NCBI RefSeq assembly: GCF_001625215.2
Contig: NC_030383.2
Coordinates: forward strand, 7,824,779-7,888,778
Reading direction: 5' to 3'
DNA length: 64,000 bases
Source of the DNA: Daucus carota subsp. sativus
Taxonomy: Eukaryota > Streptophyta > Magnoliopsida > Apiales > Apiaceae
Shown: one piece after another, positions 1 through 12,450 of the stretch
Layout: every line of letters starts with the position of its first letter
How positions within the stretch are numbered: the stretch's first letter is position 1
Translations under genes and position numbers: made by a program
The notes under the pieces: generated by a model
What the model was told of the DNA's origin: nothing
Seen by the model: only the letters and a program-made list of their open reading frames with translations
Database searches by the model: none

Positions 1-361
1 GCAACCTCAGTTGCAACTTTTGCAACCTCAGTTGCAACTAAATGCAACTGAAAACTGTAAGTAACAACAGATGTATGGTGTGCCCCTGGCGGGGCCATTA
101 GTTTATAATAGAATCAACTGAATGCAACCATATGCAACTGAATACAACCATATGCAACCATATATGCAATTACAAATCCTGATTTCAAGTTCCAGTTTTC
201 AAATGTCATTTTCGACCTCATTTTCGGAATATATATATATATATATATTCGATTCCGAAAATGAGGTCGAAAATGACATTTGAAAACTGGAACTTGAAAT
301 CAGGTTGCAACACGGCTGGCGTCGCCTGTAGTTGCAAATGAGGTTGCAAAAGTTGCAAACA
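1..361. repeat. Foldback element with perfect 53-bp inverted repeat
   Basis: Positions 178-230 and 252-304 are perfect reverse complements of 53 nt, separated by a 21-nt AT-only-like spacer (231-251). The symmetry extends outward in weaker form. The left flank (about 11-41) carries TGCAAC-type repeats, and the right flank (about 331-361) carries the same pattern as GTTGCA. The element is cut by the left window edge. The shape fits a foldback or MITE-like hairpin element; no coding sequence is seen. Confidence 0.75.
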
Positions 362-757
362 GTATTTTCGAAAAAAAAAATTTATGAAAAAGTATTTTTA
401 AAAATAATTCTGGAAGGTAGTATTTTTGAAAACAATAAAAGAAAAGGTAGGTAGTTTTGTAGATTTCCCTATAAAAAATCTCCCTCCAAGTCTTAATACG
501 TCTTTTAATTCCAAACCTCATTTTCGATCATAGTAAAATTTTGTTCGATTTATTATAATAAAATTGTTTTGAATATTAGAAGTATCGAGATTTAGTTCGA
601 GACAAACTGTGTTAGGGAAGAAATAGGTGGAAGTTTCTTGTTTTGGCAAAGTTGAGAGTGAAGGATGAGGACTCGTGTGTGCTGAAAACAAAGCTAGAGT
701 CCACTTTGGCTTGGCCTGGAGAATATTAATGCTCTATATAATTATGGGTTTGTCTAG

Positions 758-777
758 TGTGTGCCCATGGGCACACA
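758..777. repeat. 20-bp perfect palindrome upstream of the GASA gene
   Basis: The sequence tgtgtgcccatgggcacaca is a perfect 20-bp palindrome about 130 bp upstream of the TATA box of the GASA gene. It could be a transposon terminus or a binding site for a dimeric protein. The rest of 362-904 holds no gene that I can see. Confidence 0.6.
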
Positions 778-904
778 TTATACACTAAAATTGATGGTTT
801 TGGTGGATTTTGATTGGTGGACTTGATGTAAATGCAGGGGGGCCATCCTTACTTATGATTAGGTGACCAATATTTCAACTTACAAGCATGGTGTAATAAT
901 TTCC

Positions 905-912
905 TATAAATA
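905..912 (+). promoter_or_regulatory. TATA box of the GASA peptide gene
   Basis: TATAAATA lies 33 bp upstream of the ATG at 945, so the 5' leader must be very short. Confidence 0.6.
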
Positions 913-944
913 CCTGCTATCTGGTGGAGTTGTAGCTAACAATT

Positions 945-1420
945 ATGGCCACTGCCAAGGCAATTCTCACAGCACTTTTGCTGTCTCTGTTTGTTCTGCA
1001 GTTTGTTCAGGCTCATGAGATAATGGTATCGCAAACACTGAAGCCCTTGGTTACTTTGATTTTTCTGTTTCTTTTGAGTGTTTTTAATGTTGTCTGTTTG
1101 TTCTTCCTTTTGTAGACGAATGTTGATGGTGGCAGGCGTTCGCTTCTCCAGAAAATAGGTTTGATTTGATGCACGCACGCTTCAAATATGAAGCAAACGA
1201 ATTTGTTAAGTGATACTGATGCCAATTGATTAATGCAGATTGTCAAGGGAAATGCGCGTACAGATGCCACTTATCATCGAGGCCAAATTTGTGCAATAGA
1301 GCGTGTGGAACATGCTGTGCGCGCTGTAACTGTGTTCCTCCGGGCACTGCTGGGAATGAGGATGTCTGCCCATGTTATGCTCATCTGACTACTCATGGTG
1401 GCAGACACAAGTGCCCTTGA
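945..1420 (+). CDS. GASA/snakin family cysteine-rich secreted peptide
   Basis: Three exons, 945-1025, 1116-1158 and 1239-1420, join to a 101-residue protein with GT-AG introns and consistent phase. Residues 1-23 form a hydrophobic signal peptide ending ...QFVQA. A short linker (GGRRSLLQKI) is followed by the GASA domain with all 12 conserved cysteines, in the pattern C-x3-C-x3-C-x8-C-x3-C-x2-CC-x2-C-x-C-x11-C-x-C-x12-C, ending RHKCP. The family (gibberellin-regulated/snakin) comprises small apoplastic disulfide-rich peptides with roles in growth, redox and antimicrobial defence; which one applies here cannot be told from sequence. A TATA box lies at 905-912 and a candidate poly(A) signal AATAAA at 1437-1442. 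The gene is complete with no damage seen. Confidence 0.93.
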
Positions 1421-2039
1421 TTCAGATAAACATATGAATAAAACTATCTTATAAGCTGTACAAGGAAGTGGAAGCTTCCCATGAATATGAGTATCTTAGC
1501 GTTTATGTAGTACAATAATGCTTCAGTTCTTGGTGGTGGAAGATCATATGTTCTGTCAACTTAAATTGATGCTAAACCCTAAAGAATGCTTTCGTGTTTC
1601 ATCAGATCTTCGATCTGCTCATGCTTTTGTTAAAAATGATCACAACGACCAATTCCAACGTCCTTGTTTGCTGTTGCAGAGCCAAACAACATTTTTCTTC
1701 AGTATTGTGCTTGATATTTGCCAGTAGGACTTCGATCTTAATTATAGACTCAATATCAATTTCAAAGATACGATGACAATGAGAGGCGAGTTGAGCAGGT
1801 ATATTTACATCAAGTAATTCAAGTTAAAAAGTGTGCAGCAAGAACATGAAAAAGTAAAAGATATTTCCTACTCTTGTATACATACCAGTTAATCTGCAGA
1901 TACATCTAATCAACAATCAAGCAGCTAACTATGTGTAGCTACCTAATCATATACAATCCTACGTTTAAGTTATATTAACGTTTTTCCTATAGTTACTGAG
2001 ATGGTAACAGACACTTTTGATTCTTCAAAAGAAATCCAG
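1421..2039. other. Spacer between GASA and ERD2-like genes
   Basis: This is the convergent 3' flank of two genes. AATAAA at 1437-1442 probably ends the GASA transcript. No conserved open frame, repeat or RNA gene was recognised in the remainder. Confidence 0.5.
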
Positions 2040-3825
2040 TCATACAACTCCTGCTGGAAGCCGTAACACATGCTGACCCGATATGATGCTGCAGACAGAA
2101 GAACAAATTCTTTGAATATACTCTGGCAGAACTTGTTTCAAACAACATGAAGAACGATTCTGGGAAAACCAAAACATAAATGATCATCAACAGGGGAAAA
2201 GCTTAAAACTGACCTTTTGACATAATAATAGCAGAAATCTGCCAGGATAAATGTTTGGACAATTTCTGAGAAAATGACCATACCAGGCCACAAACCATGA
2301 CCTAAGGCTGTTAACATCCGTCCCCTTGTTTCGAGTACCTGAATGTGACATGGACAATCGTTCTTAGTGATATATTGTTTGATAGAAAATAATTTTTGTA
2401 AAAAAAATAGCATTATATATTATACCTGGAGAATCCAATGTGCACAGGTAAGGAACCTTGCAACTCCTAGAGCGAATACATAATGTGATGTGAACGGTTC
2501 AACAACCTATAATAGAGCTCCAGTATAAGTTCACAAGGCTTTATATGAAGAGTTTTAGAAGAAGATAATTTTCATTTATTATGAATCAACCTGAGTGTTC
2601 TGTATGACATGCAGCTGAGGTAGTACTGAAACAGCTTCCAAGTAAACAGCAAAGGCCCAACAAATCCTGTCAAACAGATGATGTGGTGTCGATGGATGAA
2701 TCACGAGGGATATTACAGCACATATCAGCACCTACATTTGAATCATAACAATGAGTAAGGTGGACGATACCACAAATGGTCATAGTTGTTTGTCATAATT
2801 AAGAATGCCACAGTTTCACGCTTAGAGGAAATTTGATACGACTGCAACTACAAAAGGATAATGCTACCTTACCATATAATAATGCGGAAAGGTGTCTTTT
2901 TCAATCATAGCAGTTGAGTTCAACACATAGCGTATCATATATATAACCCAAGCGGTTGCTGCTAATGTAGCAAGATCAAGTAACGTGTGTATGTCGTATT
3001 CCATAACAAAGCTGCAGTATAGTCTTGTGCTTAAGAAGGTAGCTGTGAGTTCCTGTGATTTTAGAGAAAGACCTGTCAAAATATAAGGGAGCACAGCTAA
3101 GAAGACATACCAATTAAACAAAACAACTCACAAGTAGAAGGTATTCATTTCTTGCCCCATCAATCTCAAAGTCACTTGCACATTCTTATATTAAGGAAGT
3201 TCTAAGTCTCTTATACCAACCTCTTGTTACAGAGATATGAGTTGATATCTACTATGTTACTGTTCTTCAAATCATAAGATCAAATTAGGTTGAATTTATT
3301 GATCTGAAATCAAAAGGCCCTTGACTCAAACTTAGTAATTTAGAGAAACAAACTCCGCGATCTCATTCTCCCATCCCAAAGAACTAATAACAGAAACACA
3401 TACTATAAGAACATTGATTAAGATAAATATCAGCAACTGCATTCAAGAATCAGCCTGGTGATAAATGTATATCCTCGATACTAAAAAGAACTCAATATCA
3501 TCATCATATTCCAAATTCAAAAGAAAATTTATATGCATGTGATCAAAGAGACAGAAAAAGAGGTTAGCAACAAAAAACAAAGAGACAGAAAAAGACCAGA
3601 GCAATTGTCCTTGTCTCCGGTGGAGAGCTTGTAAATGAGGACAGCAATACCCATGGCATGGACAGACTCCGCGGCAATGAAAAGGTTGTTGCGCTCGTCT
3701 ACCATCACCTTTATAATAAGGAGAGCCGACATGAACGCGAAGATGGCTATGAAAGCCTTCACTTCCGAGGGTTGCTGCATTATCCATGTTGATGCTGCAT
3801 GAATCGGCTTCTTGGCTCCCTTCAT
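2040..3825 (-). CDS. ERD2-like protein (KDEL receptor family, long plant form)
   Basis: Six exons on the minus strand: 3825-3597, 3072-2873, 2731-2591, 2506-2426, 2338-2214 and 2088-2040. They give 825 nt, a 274-residue protein. All junctions are GT-AG and the phases close. The sequence is a multi-spanning membrane protein of the ER lumen protein-retaining receptor family, with the segments STRLYCSFVMEYD, DLATLAATAWVIYMIR, RICWAFAVYLEAVSVLPQL and FALGVARFLTCAHWILQ. It has an N-terminal extension of about 60 residues ahead of the core and so belongs to the ERD2-related long group, not the ~215-residue canonical HDEL receptor. By family it acts in the ER/Golgi; direct HDEL binding is not established for this group. 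It ends ...LRLPAGVV, as is usual there. The ATG at 3825 is the first in frame. Confidence 0.92.
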
Positions 3826-4273
3826 TTTATTTCTTGTTAAAACTCTAACTCTAAAACAACAATGTTAGTGTAATCTAATTTTTAGGTGGGCGTTTTATGT
3901 GGAAGATAGATCATTCAAATTATTAGTGGTGCACATTCTAACAAATTCTTGAAGGATGGTTATTAAGCTTCTTGATTTCACGGACTTAACAAATTGGAGT
4001 GGCTTACCTCAAATGTTACCATATTTCAGTTAATTAATCCATGCCTGTTACAGAATTGTTTTCATTTCTAATTAATTTTTTTTAATTTAAAATGAGAACA
4101 ATTCGGATGGTTTAATATCAGACTTTGCAATGGTTGCGAGTAATAAGCCAAAATTTTAATTTTTTAATTGGCCAACTTGCAAATATTCAGTAGTAAATTT
4201 TACAGAAGAGAGAAATGGATTACAAAAACTATCAACTTTGTATTAACATAATAAAAATCACTCAGCAATTAAT
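3826..4273. other. Spacer between ERD2-like and invertase genes
   Basis: AT-rich 448-bp spacer between two minus-strand genes. It must hold the ERD2-like promoter and the invertase 3' end. No TE or RNA gene was recognised. Confidence 0.5.
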
Positions 4274-6466
4274 TCAAACCCAAGAAGCAGATCTTTTCAT
4301 CCCAGTCTGCATTTGTTTATCTTCTTCAATGGAAATCATTCCCAGATGAGATGGATCCTCAAGCATCATTTTGGCCACCAAGTAGCCAGCAATAGACCAA
4401 GTCTGGTACTTGCGAGCCTGCTTCCCCACATACCGGCCATGCTTTCCATCATAGTATTCAGGCCAATGATCCTTCATCAAACGACTCTCCGCTAGTTCTA
4501 TGGCACGTCTTGCCATCTGGGGTCGCCCCGTCTTGATACATGCAGCGGTCAGCAGCCACAGAAGCACTGCATTTGCATAACTAGAAATGTTACATCACCT
4601 GTTTCATTTTTCCATTTTTGACAGATAATTTTAAAGGCATGACAGAGCCAATGAGAGAAAGAGATTCTGAGGCATTAAGGTATGGCTTAATTGTCATCAC
4701 AGGCCCATTGGTCATTATTCTACAAGTTTAACAAGAAAGCTCACCTGGCCATGATCCTCCATTGTGATAGCTCCAGCTAGTGTTCTTTGTATCGCAGCCT
4801 GTAACTATCCGCCATTCATGGCTTTCCATTGCAGGATAACAAATCTTCAACGGCATTTCTCCAACAAGCTCCCCCCAGCGTGCTTCAATAAGATCCATTA
4901 TTGCTGAGGCTTGCTCAGGAGTAGCCATAGACGACAAGATTGCTACACAGTTTCCCAAGCAAAACCAGCGGAAGTCCATTCTTGCTGGACTCACATTTCC
5001 AATGAAGTAACCTCCACGACATGGCATGAAATCAAACACCCATTCTGGAAGGGAGTCAGGCATCACATTGAACTTGTTAACTGCTGTATGAGAATATTCT
5101 TCTGTCCTGTAACGATATATGTCGTTCAGCTGTTTCAAGTCTAGCCAGAAATAATTGCGCATGTGATAACTCAAAGCGTTGAGGCGTGTTCTTATACGGT
5201 CTGCCAACTCTTTTCCCTCGTCATCGTTCTTTAGTAGAAGCAAAGCACACCTTAATGCCATAAAGAATAATGCTTGTATCTCAATGGGATAGCCATAAAC
5301 ACCCTGAATCAAATTACCACGGAACAAAGATATGCTATTAAAATTTAGCTCATTATCGAGGCATATAACAGAAATTCTCAGAACAATACACGCTTCTTCC
5401 TATTTATGATCTAAAGTAGTTAATTAAACTAAGTTTCATTTGCTTCAAGAAAATGCATAGTATAATAAGTAAATTGCTAATTAATAGGAACAGAATCAGT
5501 TTGATAGTAAGCATACTAAAAACACTATACATAGAAGAATTTATATAAGACTAACCATTCTTCGGTCAACCATGGAGCATCCATCAGCACAAAGAAGGGT
5601 TGGAAAAGTATCAAAGCCTTCAGAAAGGCATAAATCCAGGATAAGGCGCATACCCTGTTGAAATTCAGGCAGTTCCGCCAGAGAATTGTCCCCTGTGGAC
5701 TTTGTATAAGCACGAAGTAATATGATCCACCAGAAACCAGAGTCCACAGGAGCCACTCTTCCTATAGCACTTTCACCAAAATCTGCAATGATAGTTTCAG
5801 AATTCCGAACAGGGTCATGAAGCACTTTAAAGCTTGCTGGCATCACTCCTTCACCTAGCTTGAATCTGTCTACCCTCTTCTCCCATGATTGCAGGCGCAG
5901 GGTTTTTAAAAGAAAGTTCTTGACTACATCAGGCTCTCCATTCATCAAAAAGGCCAAGGCACTTGGAATAAAGTCCCTCAAGAAAACCTATAAAAGAGGC
6001 AAGTGCAATCACAATTGCAGGCAAGGTGAATTTCACAAGTAAACAAAAAAAAACAAAATTTTACCTGGTCGTAGTTAAGTTCTTCAGAAGAATGATCCAG
6101 TGCAGCAATTGTCCCAACAGGATTTCCACGAAAATGCACTAATGAACGCCTCAGCGCCTCCCATGCTTCTCCCACCATGGGGTGAGTCTCGTAGCCGCAG
6201 GCAGATCTAGGACTACCAGTCCATCTTCCAGGAGAATACGTAGTGTCTAGAAAATCAAAGATATGAGATATGCGCGGTGGTGACAGGGTAGTTGATAATT
6301 CACTAAAGGATCTCTCATCAAAAGACCGGTTCCTCTCTATGTTGACAGGCCGAGGTCTGTTCATCATTCTTAACAAATCAGAGTCCTCCGTTTCGAGTGA
6401 GGAGGTTCTGGTCTCGAGGCGTTTCACATTGCCGTTTTGTGCTTTCTCCTTTGATGTCGGACACAT
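4274..6466 (-). CDS. Neutral/alkaline invertase (GH100), cytosolic type
   Basis: Four coding exons, 6466-6065, 5987-5556, 5303-4745 and 4566-4274, give 1686 nt and a 561-residue enzyme. GH100 invertases split sucrose into glucose and fructose in the cytosol without glycosylation. Clear family blocks are RKRSFDE-like ([15 protein letters not shown]), [66 protein letters not shown]-like [28 protein letters not shown] and [19 protein letters not shown]. No plastid or mitochondrial transit peptide is visible, so a cytosolic form is inferred. The ATG at 6466 is the first in-frame start after a TAG at 6481-6479. An acceptor-like AAAACAG just upstream (about 6490) suggests an untranslated leader exon far away (see 9156-9232). 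Length and motifs are normal; no damage seen. Confidence 0.94.
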
Positions 6467-6792
6467 ATTTGCCAAGAACTAGAAGCTGTTTTAGAATCTG
6501 TGGTTAAGTAAAACAAGTCATAAACACACAGTGTTCAAAAGTAACATTTTGTTCAACTTGTTGCCACAGATTAGTTGCGCTCATAGAACGGAAAATCTGA
6601 AATAGATTGATACCAATGATACATGCTTTAAACTGATAGAGTTCATGCAACAAACAAGGCAATGATTTTACTTTAGTATTCATTGCTCATTAGGCACAAG
6701 AACCTGACATTCATACGGAAAAAACGACTATTATTTTGGGACAGACCGATTTTGTAAAAAGCTTTGTAGAAAAGGACAAAAGGTGAATACTA

Positions 6793-7094
6793 CTCCCTCC
6801 GTCCCAAAAAGAGTGAGCTGGTTTGACTTTCACGGAGATTAAGAAAAATGTAGTAAGTTTAGTTGAAAAGTGGGTAAAGTGGTGGGACCTACCAATATTT
6901 AATAATAGATTTGAGATAGTGGAGGAAGATAGTGGGTGTAATAGTGTTTATATTATTATAGAAAAGAGATAGTGAAAGAAAGTAGTGGGTGTAATAGTGA
7001 AAAGTAGTGTTCAAAAATAGTAAGTATTGTAGGTTCATTCTTTTTGGGACGTCCCAAAAAGGAATAAGGGTCATATAAAATGGGACGGAGGGAG
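6793..7094. mobile_element. Stowaway-like MITE
   Basis: Terminal inverted repeats CTCCCTCCGTCCC ... GGGACGGAGGGAG are flanked by TA dinucleotides (6791-6792 and 7095-7096). The 302-bp body is non-coding. TIR and TA target fit Stowaway (Tc1/mariner-derived) MITEs. It lies upstream of the invertase coding region, inside its possible leader intron. Confidence 0.9.
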
Positions 7095-7096
7095 TA

Positions 7097-8093
7097 TGAA
7101 ATAATTTTAGTTTACATGTCTAGTTCGACCATAGTTTGAACATTACAGTAACATAGAATTTGGAACTGATATATCATATATTACACCAGAATGAAAAGCG
7201 GATCGTCAGAAAAAATAAAAAGCGGACCGGTCCAAAACCATTCTGGACATCAAAACAACGAAACAGATGTTAAGGTTTGATTGGGCTGCAGATGGAAACA
7301 AAGGCCGTTAGCCCAAACTAGACTCCAGTAATTTCTTCTTGTTTATATTATAGTTTAAAATATTTTATATCAACGCCTTCTTCTAAAATTTTAACTCTGT
7401 CTTATTAAAATTTATTTTTCAGCTATATTACTATGTCATTATAAGAAATAATATATATAAAAAAAATTATATAATAAAGTCCCATTTTAGTAGATTTCTG
7501 GACTTAACGTTGAAGTGTAGCATAAATTTTAATATGAGTCATTATTGTGATGTACTAATAATCTATTATTCACATTAATCTTAATTTTTTGATGTGAATG
7601 TAGGATCTCTTTTAAGAAAAAAATGAACCTACATCTCAGCACTTTTTTCCGTAATATTAATATTGAAAAGAAAAAATTTCATGCTGCGCCAAAATATAAC
7701 AATGCAACAAAAAATTTATTTTATTTCAAAATCTTTCATTTATTGTGATTCTAGATTGTGAGCTTACAAATGAATATGATTTTAAATCATATTTATTTGT
7801 TTCTCAAAATAAATATTACAACCCAACAATCTCAAAATCACATGTCACTTAATCCGTCCATAGCCATTTACGATTATGGACGACGACTCAAAAGAGAAAT
7901 GTCTTATTAGAATAAAGTTTTTATATTATTTTTTTAATAACTTTTTATAATTTTTAACTAATAATTTTATAGCACAGAGACCTATCTATGATTGTGAATT
8001 GTAGGCCATGACCCAAAATAAAATTGTTTTACTAGAATTGAGCTGTTTTATTTTATTTATTAATAATATATACTAATAATTTTTACTCCTCTT
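7097..8093. other. AT-rich non-coding stretch, probable leader intron of invertase
   Basis: No open frame or RNA gene is supportable. It lies between two Stowaway-like MITEs in the proposed 5' leader intron (9155 to about 6490, minus strand). Confidence 0.4.
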
Positions 8094-8095
8094 TA

Positions 8096-8376
8096 CCGTT
8101 ATTATTTTGGGATGTCCCTCTCATTTCTTTACGTTACTATAAATAATAAGTTTTTCTCATCATTACAACCACTATCTTCCCCTACTATCTCATATTTAAC
8201 AATAAAAACTACTATTACACCAACTACTTTCCTCCACTATCTCAAATCAATCTATTATTAAATATGGATAGATCCCACCACTTTAGTTACTTTTCATCTA
8301 ATTTTACTCATTTTTCATACATTGTCGTGGTCCCGCATCCCTCTTCAATGTAAACAATTGAGGGGGACGGAGGGAG
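8096..8376. mobile_element. Stowaway-like MITE, left end degraded
   Basis: The right terminus GGGACGGAGGGAG is followed by TA (8377-8378). The left terminus CTCCTCTTTACCG is degraded but also preceded by TA (8094-8095). Internal sequence resembles the other Stowaway-like copies in the window. Confidence 0.75.
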
Positions 8377-9155
8377 TAACTAATAATTTATGGACGGAGA
8401 TCTCTTATCACACGACTCCTCGTACTTTGATGTTGCATGGCACGTTATATGTCACAAATTTCTCCTCGAAACAAATAAGTCTGGAAAGACATGTGATGTG
8501 ACTATACATTATTAATTGTGATTCGACCACGTACAACACAGCCTCGCATACTACTCTGTAATCTCTCATCAACACAACCTCTCACATAACCACCACATTG
8601 ATGTTCATGAAACTTAACACTACCCTCTTGAACAGTCACATTCTAAAAATTGGAACAACCCAACCTAACTCATTTTGAAACAAAACTCGAACATAGGCTA
8701 GCTTAGCCAATGAATCTCCAAATTTCAGCTTTGTCCCCTTAATTTTGATTGTGAAAGTAGAAAATTTTCATGTAAGAACAAATGATATACTTGTAGAGAA
8801 TATAGGCCATATTGTTGCCCAAACTTTATTCAATCCCTCTCCTCTCAAAGAGTCAAACTGCTTCAGTAATATATCCAAAGGCAGAAAATACTACAAATTA
8901 CTAACATATAAACCAAAAAAAAAAAAAAGCCGAAATTAATATATCACACGGGTCTTAGTTTAGCCAAAAAAAAAAAGTCGGAACTAATATATCACACGGG
9001 TCTCAGTTTCGTGACTAGAATATTACCAGATATTCATGAACTAAATATGTACACAATACACATCAAAATATACCGTTACTTCAAGCTATTTCATATATAA
9101 TCAAGCAATCCAACATATACAAATAAGAAAACAATTACCGGAATCAGAAACATAC

Positions 9156-9232
9156 CTCTTGAAACTGATCAAACAGTTGAATGAATGAATGAATGAAAGA
9201 AAAGAAGCTTGTAGTAAGGGAGGTTATATATA
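9156..9232 (-). promoter_or_regulatory. Possible promoter and untranslated first exon of the invertase gene
   Basis: On the minus strand a TATA-like TATATATAA (9232-9224) is followed by a pyrimidine-rich leader with a CATT microrepeat. It ends at a splice donor-like AAGAG|GTATG (exon end 9156). Together with the acceptor-like sequence at about 6490 this would give the invertase transcript a 2.7-kb leader intron holding two MITEs. This is inference from signals only. Confidence 0.4.
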
Positions 9233-9239
9233 AGCAATG

Positions 9240-11449
9240 CGGAATCAACCGGCAAGTGAAGTCAAATGACCGGCAACTAATATAACCAATGTAAAGAAAA
9301 GCAAAGGTGACCGGCAACTAATATAATCTTGGGAGATCAGACGATTGTTTTGGAAAAATCTCCCAGAAACTTGTCCTTTTTAACGTTATTAAAATAATCT
9401 CGACTAGATTAGCAAGAGTAGGGTTGTAATAAAGGAGGCGAGCGATCTTAGCTAGAGTGTGCTTATTGTATTTGCTTATCAGCAGTACCTAGTTTATTCT
9501 TTATTCTCCGTTTTACTCTGCATATCCATCTCTTTTTCGACTTATTCTTTTTAACATTTTCATTCATCTAACGTGCACCAATACATCATCTTTATATAAT
9601 TTACTCTGTTATATTATTAAACTAGCATTTCTTACGTACGCATACGTTGGTTTAGTTTGTTTGATGTAATGAATAAAATATAAAACTTTATCTGCGGAGG
9701 AGAGAAATAACAACGGCAGGAGTATATAAACCGCAAGGTTCCTATACAGGATGAGTTATCAGAGCTCAGAGGACGGCGACATGCATGTGAATCTTAGCAT
9801 CGTTTAAAGCGATTTCTTCCGGATCTCGATGAACCAATTATTCATAACAAGAGCATATTGAACATATTGGTTAAACTCCGTAAGATATTATGTAAAATTG
9901 GTATTAGTTATAACTTAAATATAATATGTTAATAATATTCGATTGTTATAAATAAAATATATCAATTTAATTTGATGTGATAATAAATTATGTGTAATTA
10001 TATTACGGCTTTCTTACAAGTTTATAGAAATTCGACAAATATAATCATTTTGGCTAAAATTATAAATAAAAATAGATGTGGTTGGAGTGTGCTTTTTAAA
10101 TAGATTAGCTATATCTATTTATTTTATATGTTAACTCAGTTTTTAACTTAAGAATTGTTAATTATCGGAGATGATCTAATACTATTTATCCCTGGATCAT
10201 GATATAGTGCAAGTGAGTGAAATGGTAGGGTATTAGTTTCGAACCCCATTGTAAAAATCAAAGACGCTATTGGTTTCATTAAATAATTCACTTCCCTTTT
10301 TGCTTTCATTTCCAAAAATAATTCGTGAACACAAACATGAATCAAAATTTTATAATAAGTTGCCTTCTTCTCGATCTATTAAAAACTCTGGTCCGCCACA
10401 TAATTTTAAGAAACTAAATTCAGTTGGATAAAAACTGTGTCCGTAAAGTTTTCTTTTTTTTTTTTTTCAATCAGCAGCCATGATTTATTTTTAATTTTTT
10501 TTAGCTAATCGGCACTTCAGCAGCCATGAAGCATGTATTGCAAATTCGTAACGCTCTATAGTTTAATTTTGATCAGCCTCCTTGATTTTCAGCTGGGGCG
10601 GCCCTGCTTGTCTTATGTTCTATTCTTATTATCTTCGAATTGTTAATTAATATCGAGCCGTGAGTACGTCATCGATGACAAACGCACTAAACTTATCACA
10701 GTTGTGGTAGATTATTATTTTTTGGTCTTCGGCTCTGAGTGCGACGTGGATGATTAATTCAAGGAAATTAGTAAATATATTCTTATTTTCATATAAAAAT
10801 TAATAATGCAGTCAAAATTGTATATGAAGTTAGAACGCTGATCAAAAATAACAATTGAGGTTGCATATGAAATTCGGTTGATTCTGAATAAAAATTATAA
10901 TTTAGATATTTTTGAAAAATACTCTTCAATTTGTGACATTTTGATCATAATTATAAGGAGCTTCATTCCCTTGCAGAAATAATAGTTGATATGAAAGATA
11001 ACAAATTGCAGAGGAAGAAAATTATATAATGTCAACTTGTTTCTTATTTTGCACAATCGGACCATGTGCAAGATCACAAGAGGCTCGTCCTTGTCCCAAG
11101 TCCTCTAATTTACTCAGAGATTTTTTTTGGCTTTTTTTGGCCTCTTGGTTTTAGCGGTACGTATATGTTTTCTTTGTTACTTTCGCTTTTATTCACATAA
11201 GCTTCGTTATTTGCTTCGAAGCCCCTCGCTTAAAATTATTTTTATTTCACTAGAATTTTTTTTAAAGTAAAAATAAAAAAATATTCTAAAATATATCAAA
11301 GCATAACATATATAATATGCAAATTGATTGTTTGTTTTTTTTTGGAAAATAATGCAATTGATTGTTGAAAGATGTAAAAAATAAAGCGAAATCATATTTT
11401 AAAAAAGCTCGGTAATTAGAAGGGGAAAATTAAATCATCAATCAATCAA
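9240..11449. other. Gene-free AT-rich spacer
   Basis: No gene, RNA or bounded transposon could be supported in this 2.2-kb stretch. All open frames are short and unlike known proteins. Homopolymer T runs occur near 10448-10467. Confidence 0.45.
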
Positions 11450-11488
11450 TCAATATACTTATATAAAGAAGAAGCGGGGGGGCGTGTA

Positions 11489-11965
11489 GGTGGCGCCTCT
11501 CAGATAGCTCCGTTCTATTGTTCTAATTATCTGGAATTTTTGGATGAAAAATATAAAAATATTATTTATGGAATATAGTAACTACTTTTTTTTAGATTAA
11601 TTGATATGGTATATATCTTGGCATAAATTAATCTGATTCTGTTTCAGATTATTTATGGAATATAGTAACTTGCAAGTTTTTTAATCTGATTCTATTTCAG
11701 ATTATTTAATTATGGAAAGTTTTTTAAAGGTGGCGCTTCTCAGATAGCTCCGTTCTATTGTTCTAATTATCTGGAATTTTTGGATGAAAAATATAAAAAT
11801 ATTATTTATGGAATATAGTAACTACTTTTTTTTTAGATTAATTGATATGGTATATATCTTGCCATAAATCTGATTCTGTTTCAGATTATTTATGGAATAT
11901 AGTAACTTGCAAGTTTTTTAATCTGATTCTATTTCAGATTATTTAATTATGGAAAGTTTTTTAAT
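11489..11965 (+). repeat. Tandem duplication inside Helitron copy 1 (240-bp period)
   Basis: The block starting GGTGGCGCCTCTCAGATAG at 11489 recurs at 11729 with few changes. The following AT-rich part also carries short repeats of TTAATCTGATTCTATTTCAG. Confidence 0.85.
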
Positions 11966-12162
11966 CTGATTCTATTTCAGATTATTTAATTATGGAAAGT
12001 TTTTTAATCTGATTCTGTTTCTAATTATTTAATTATGTAAAAGAGTAGCACACAAGTCTCTCTACACCTATAAATAACCTTGTAGATTGTTGGATTTTGG
12101 ATCATCTAAACACAATCATCTAATACAATAATGAGTTAAACTATGATAGATGTTTTGAATGG

Positions 12163-12450
12163 CGATAGAGATGATTGATTGACAAGAGTAAGAGTTTGTC
12201 GGATGTGAGAGTAGACTGCTATCTCATGAATTTAAATTGATGTTTTTGCGGACAATCAATCCAAAGAAATTGGAGGAAGGAGTCACTAATATACACCCTG
12301 CATGAATAGAACGATGGAGATGATTGATTGACAAGAGTAAGAGTTTATCGGATACGGAAGTAGATTGCTTTCTCATGAATTTAAATTGAGGTTTTTGCGG
12401 ACAACCAATCCAAAGAAATTGGAGGAAGGAGTCATTAATATACACATACA
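12163..12450 (+). repeat. Tandem duplication inside Helitron copy 1 (149-bp period)
   Basis: A unit starting CGATAGAGATGATTGATTG at 12163 recurs at 12312. The copies share GACAAGAGTAAGAGTTT and CCAAAGAAATTGGAGGAAGG and differ at roughly one base in ten. Confidence 0.85.

Noticed and set aside
5978-6475. Invertase start 9 bases upstream at a TTG (6475)
   Set aside because: TTG is not a normal plant start; the first in-frame ATG is at 6466.
10170-10300. TTTCGAACCCCA resembling a tRNA B box
   Set aside because: No A box at the right distance and no tRNA fold or SINE ends.
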